From assembly GCA_039090855.1 (NCBI GenBank), contig CM077016.1, positions 52,625,936 to 52,689,935 of the forward strand: a DNA stretch of 64,000 nucleotides, read 5' to 3'. Origin of the DNA: Macrothele yani. Lineage: Eukaryota; Arthropoda; Arachnida; Araneae; Macrothelidae. Position 1 is the stretch's first letter. Each line of letters starts with the position of its first letter. A program made the translations under genes and the position numbers. Below the pieces are notes generated by a model. That model ran no database searches, was not told the origin of the DNA, and was given only the letters and a program-made list of their open reading frames with translations. Shown in pieces: positions 63,534 to 64,000 of the stretch.

Positions 63534-64000
63534 TTAACATTTGTTCATTTTCTCTTTCTCTCTGTCATTCAATAGATTTACAGTGAACTTTGGTAGCAGC
63601 GATATATTAAAAATAAAGAAAAAAAGAAATCCAAGGAATAGTATTGCTTACGTTGTAAATTTAAGCGCAAAATTTGCAGGCATATGTTAAAATCAATCTT
63701 ATTTGTAAATATAAAAATTTACGGTGAAACGAAGTTTCAAGATTGTGCAAATTAAACTTGTGAGAAAACGATATTTAAAATGTTTATTTCAATACCCAAT
63801 TTCAAACAATATCTACTAAAAAAATCTGCATTGTTGTTCTTGAGAATATGCTTATCCTTTTTGTGATAAAAAATCTATACATAATTTAAATATGAAATTC
63901 AAATTGAACGTAATTTTTTTACATTTAGTTTTATATCGGGGTTTGATTCTCCTAGGCCCAAGGAACCGCCTCTAGATATCGTCTTGATAAGCTGCAGTGG
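63534..64000. other. No recognised feature
   Basis: AT-rich sequence to the window end; no gene. It may include the 3' flank of the hAT relic. Confidence 0.5.

Overview
This 64 kb window is eukaryotic and looks like arthropod DNA, possibly an arachnid; the organism is an inference from the mix of repeat families and is not proven. It is AT-rich, holds no host gene that I can support, and is almost wholly transposable-element debris. Nearly every coding stretch is a transposase or reverse transcriptase, mostly broken by stops, frameshifts or later insertions.

The dominant repeat is a tRNA-derived SINE of about 220 bp (called SINE-1 here), present in roughly 35 full, truncated or degenerate copies on both strands. 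It has a pol III A box (TGGCGCAGTGG), a B box (GGGTTCGAATCCC), a conserved body (GGACGGGCGACTGCTTATAG) and a poly-A tail. Many copies have clear target-site duplications (TSDs). A second tRNA-derived SINE family (SINE-2) occurs at about 33.4 kb and 55.5 kb.

Layout. 0-5.3 kb: Penelope-like element (PLE) reverse transcriptases in an inverted arrangement, one arm split by a palindrome carrying two divergent GIY-YIG endonuclease ORFs. 5.5-6.9 kb: a mariner carrying two SINEs. 8.4-13 kb: Tc1/mariner relics, old SINEs and an 84-bp repeat. 13.5-21.4 kb: a Russian-doll nest in which a TIR element holds a SINE, the SINE is split at TTAA by a piggyBac-like element, and that element holds a SINE-containing tandem array, minisatellites and an RTE retrotransposon. 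22.5-24.4 kb: a SINE cluster and a long PLE ORF. 27-33 kb: two Tc1 elements and SINEs. 35.7 kb: a long-TIR MITE. 37.3-40.5 kb: the longest RTE copy, with endonuclease and RT. 42.7-45 kb: a satellite of about 22 x 103 bp. 45.7-49 kb: Tc1, mariner and a piggyBac-like MITE. 50.4-54.1 kb: a Tc1 end touching a mariner split by SINEs and a hAT-like MITE. 55-63.5 kb: a second nest in which a hAT transposase relic is interrupted by a DUF4817-type element and by a mariner, the mariner being split in turn by a hAT-like insertion with an RTE inside it and by a Tc1 element.

The sequences do not form a pathway. What links them is parasitism in layers: RTE-type machinery for the RTE copies, presumably some LINE machinery for the SINEs, and DNA transposons using TA, TTAA or 8-bp targets inside older elements. 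The relative order of many insertions can be read from TSDs and TIRs.
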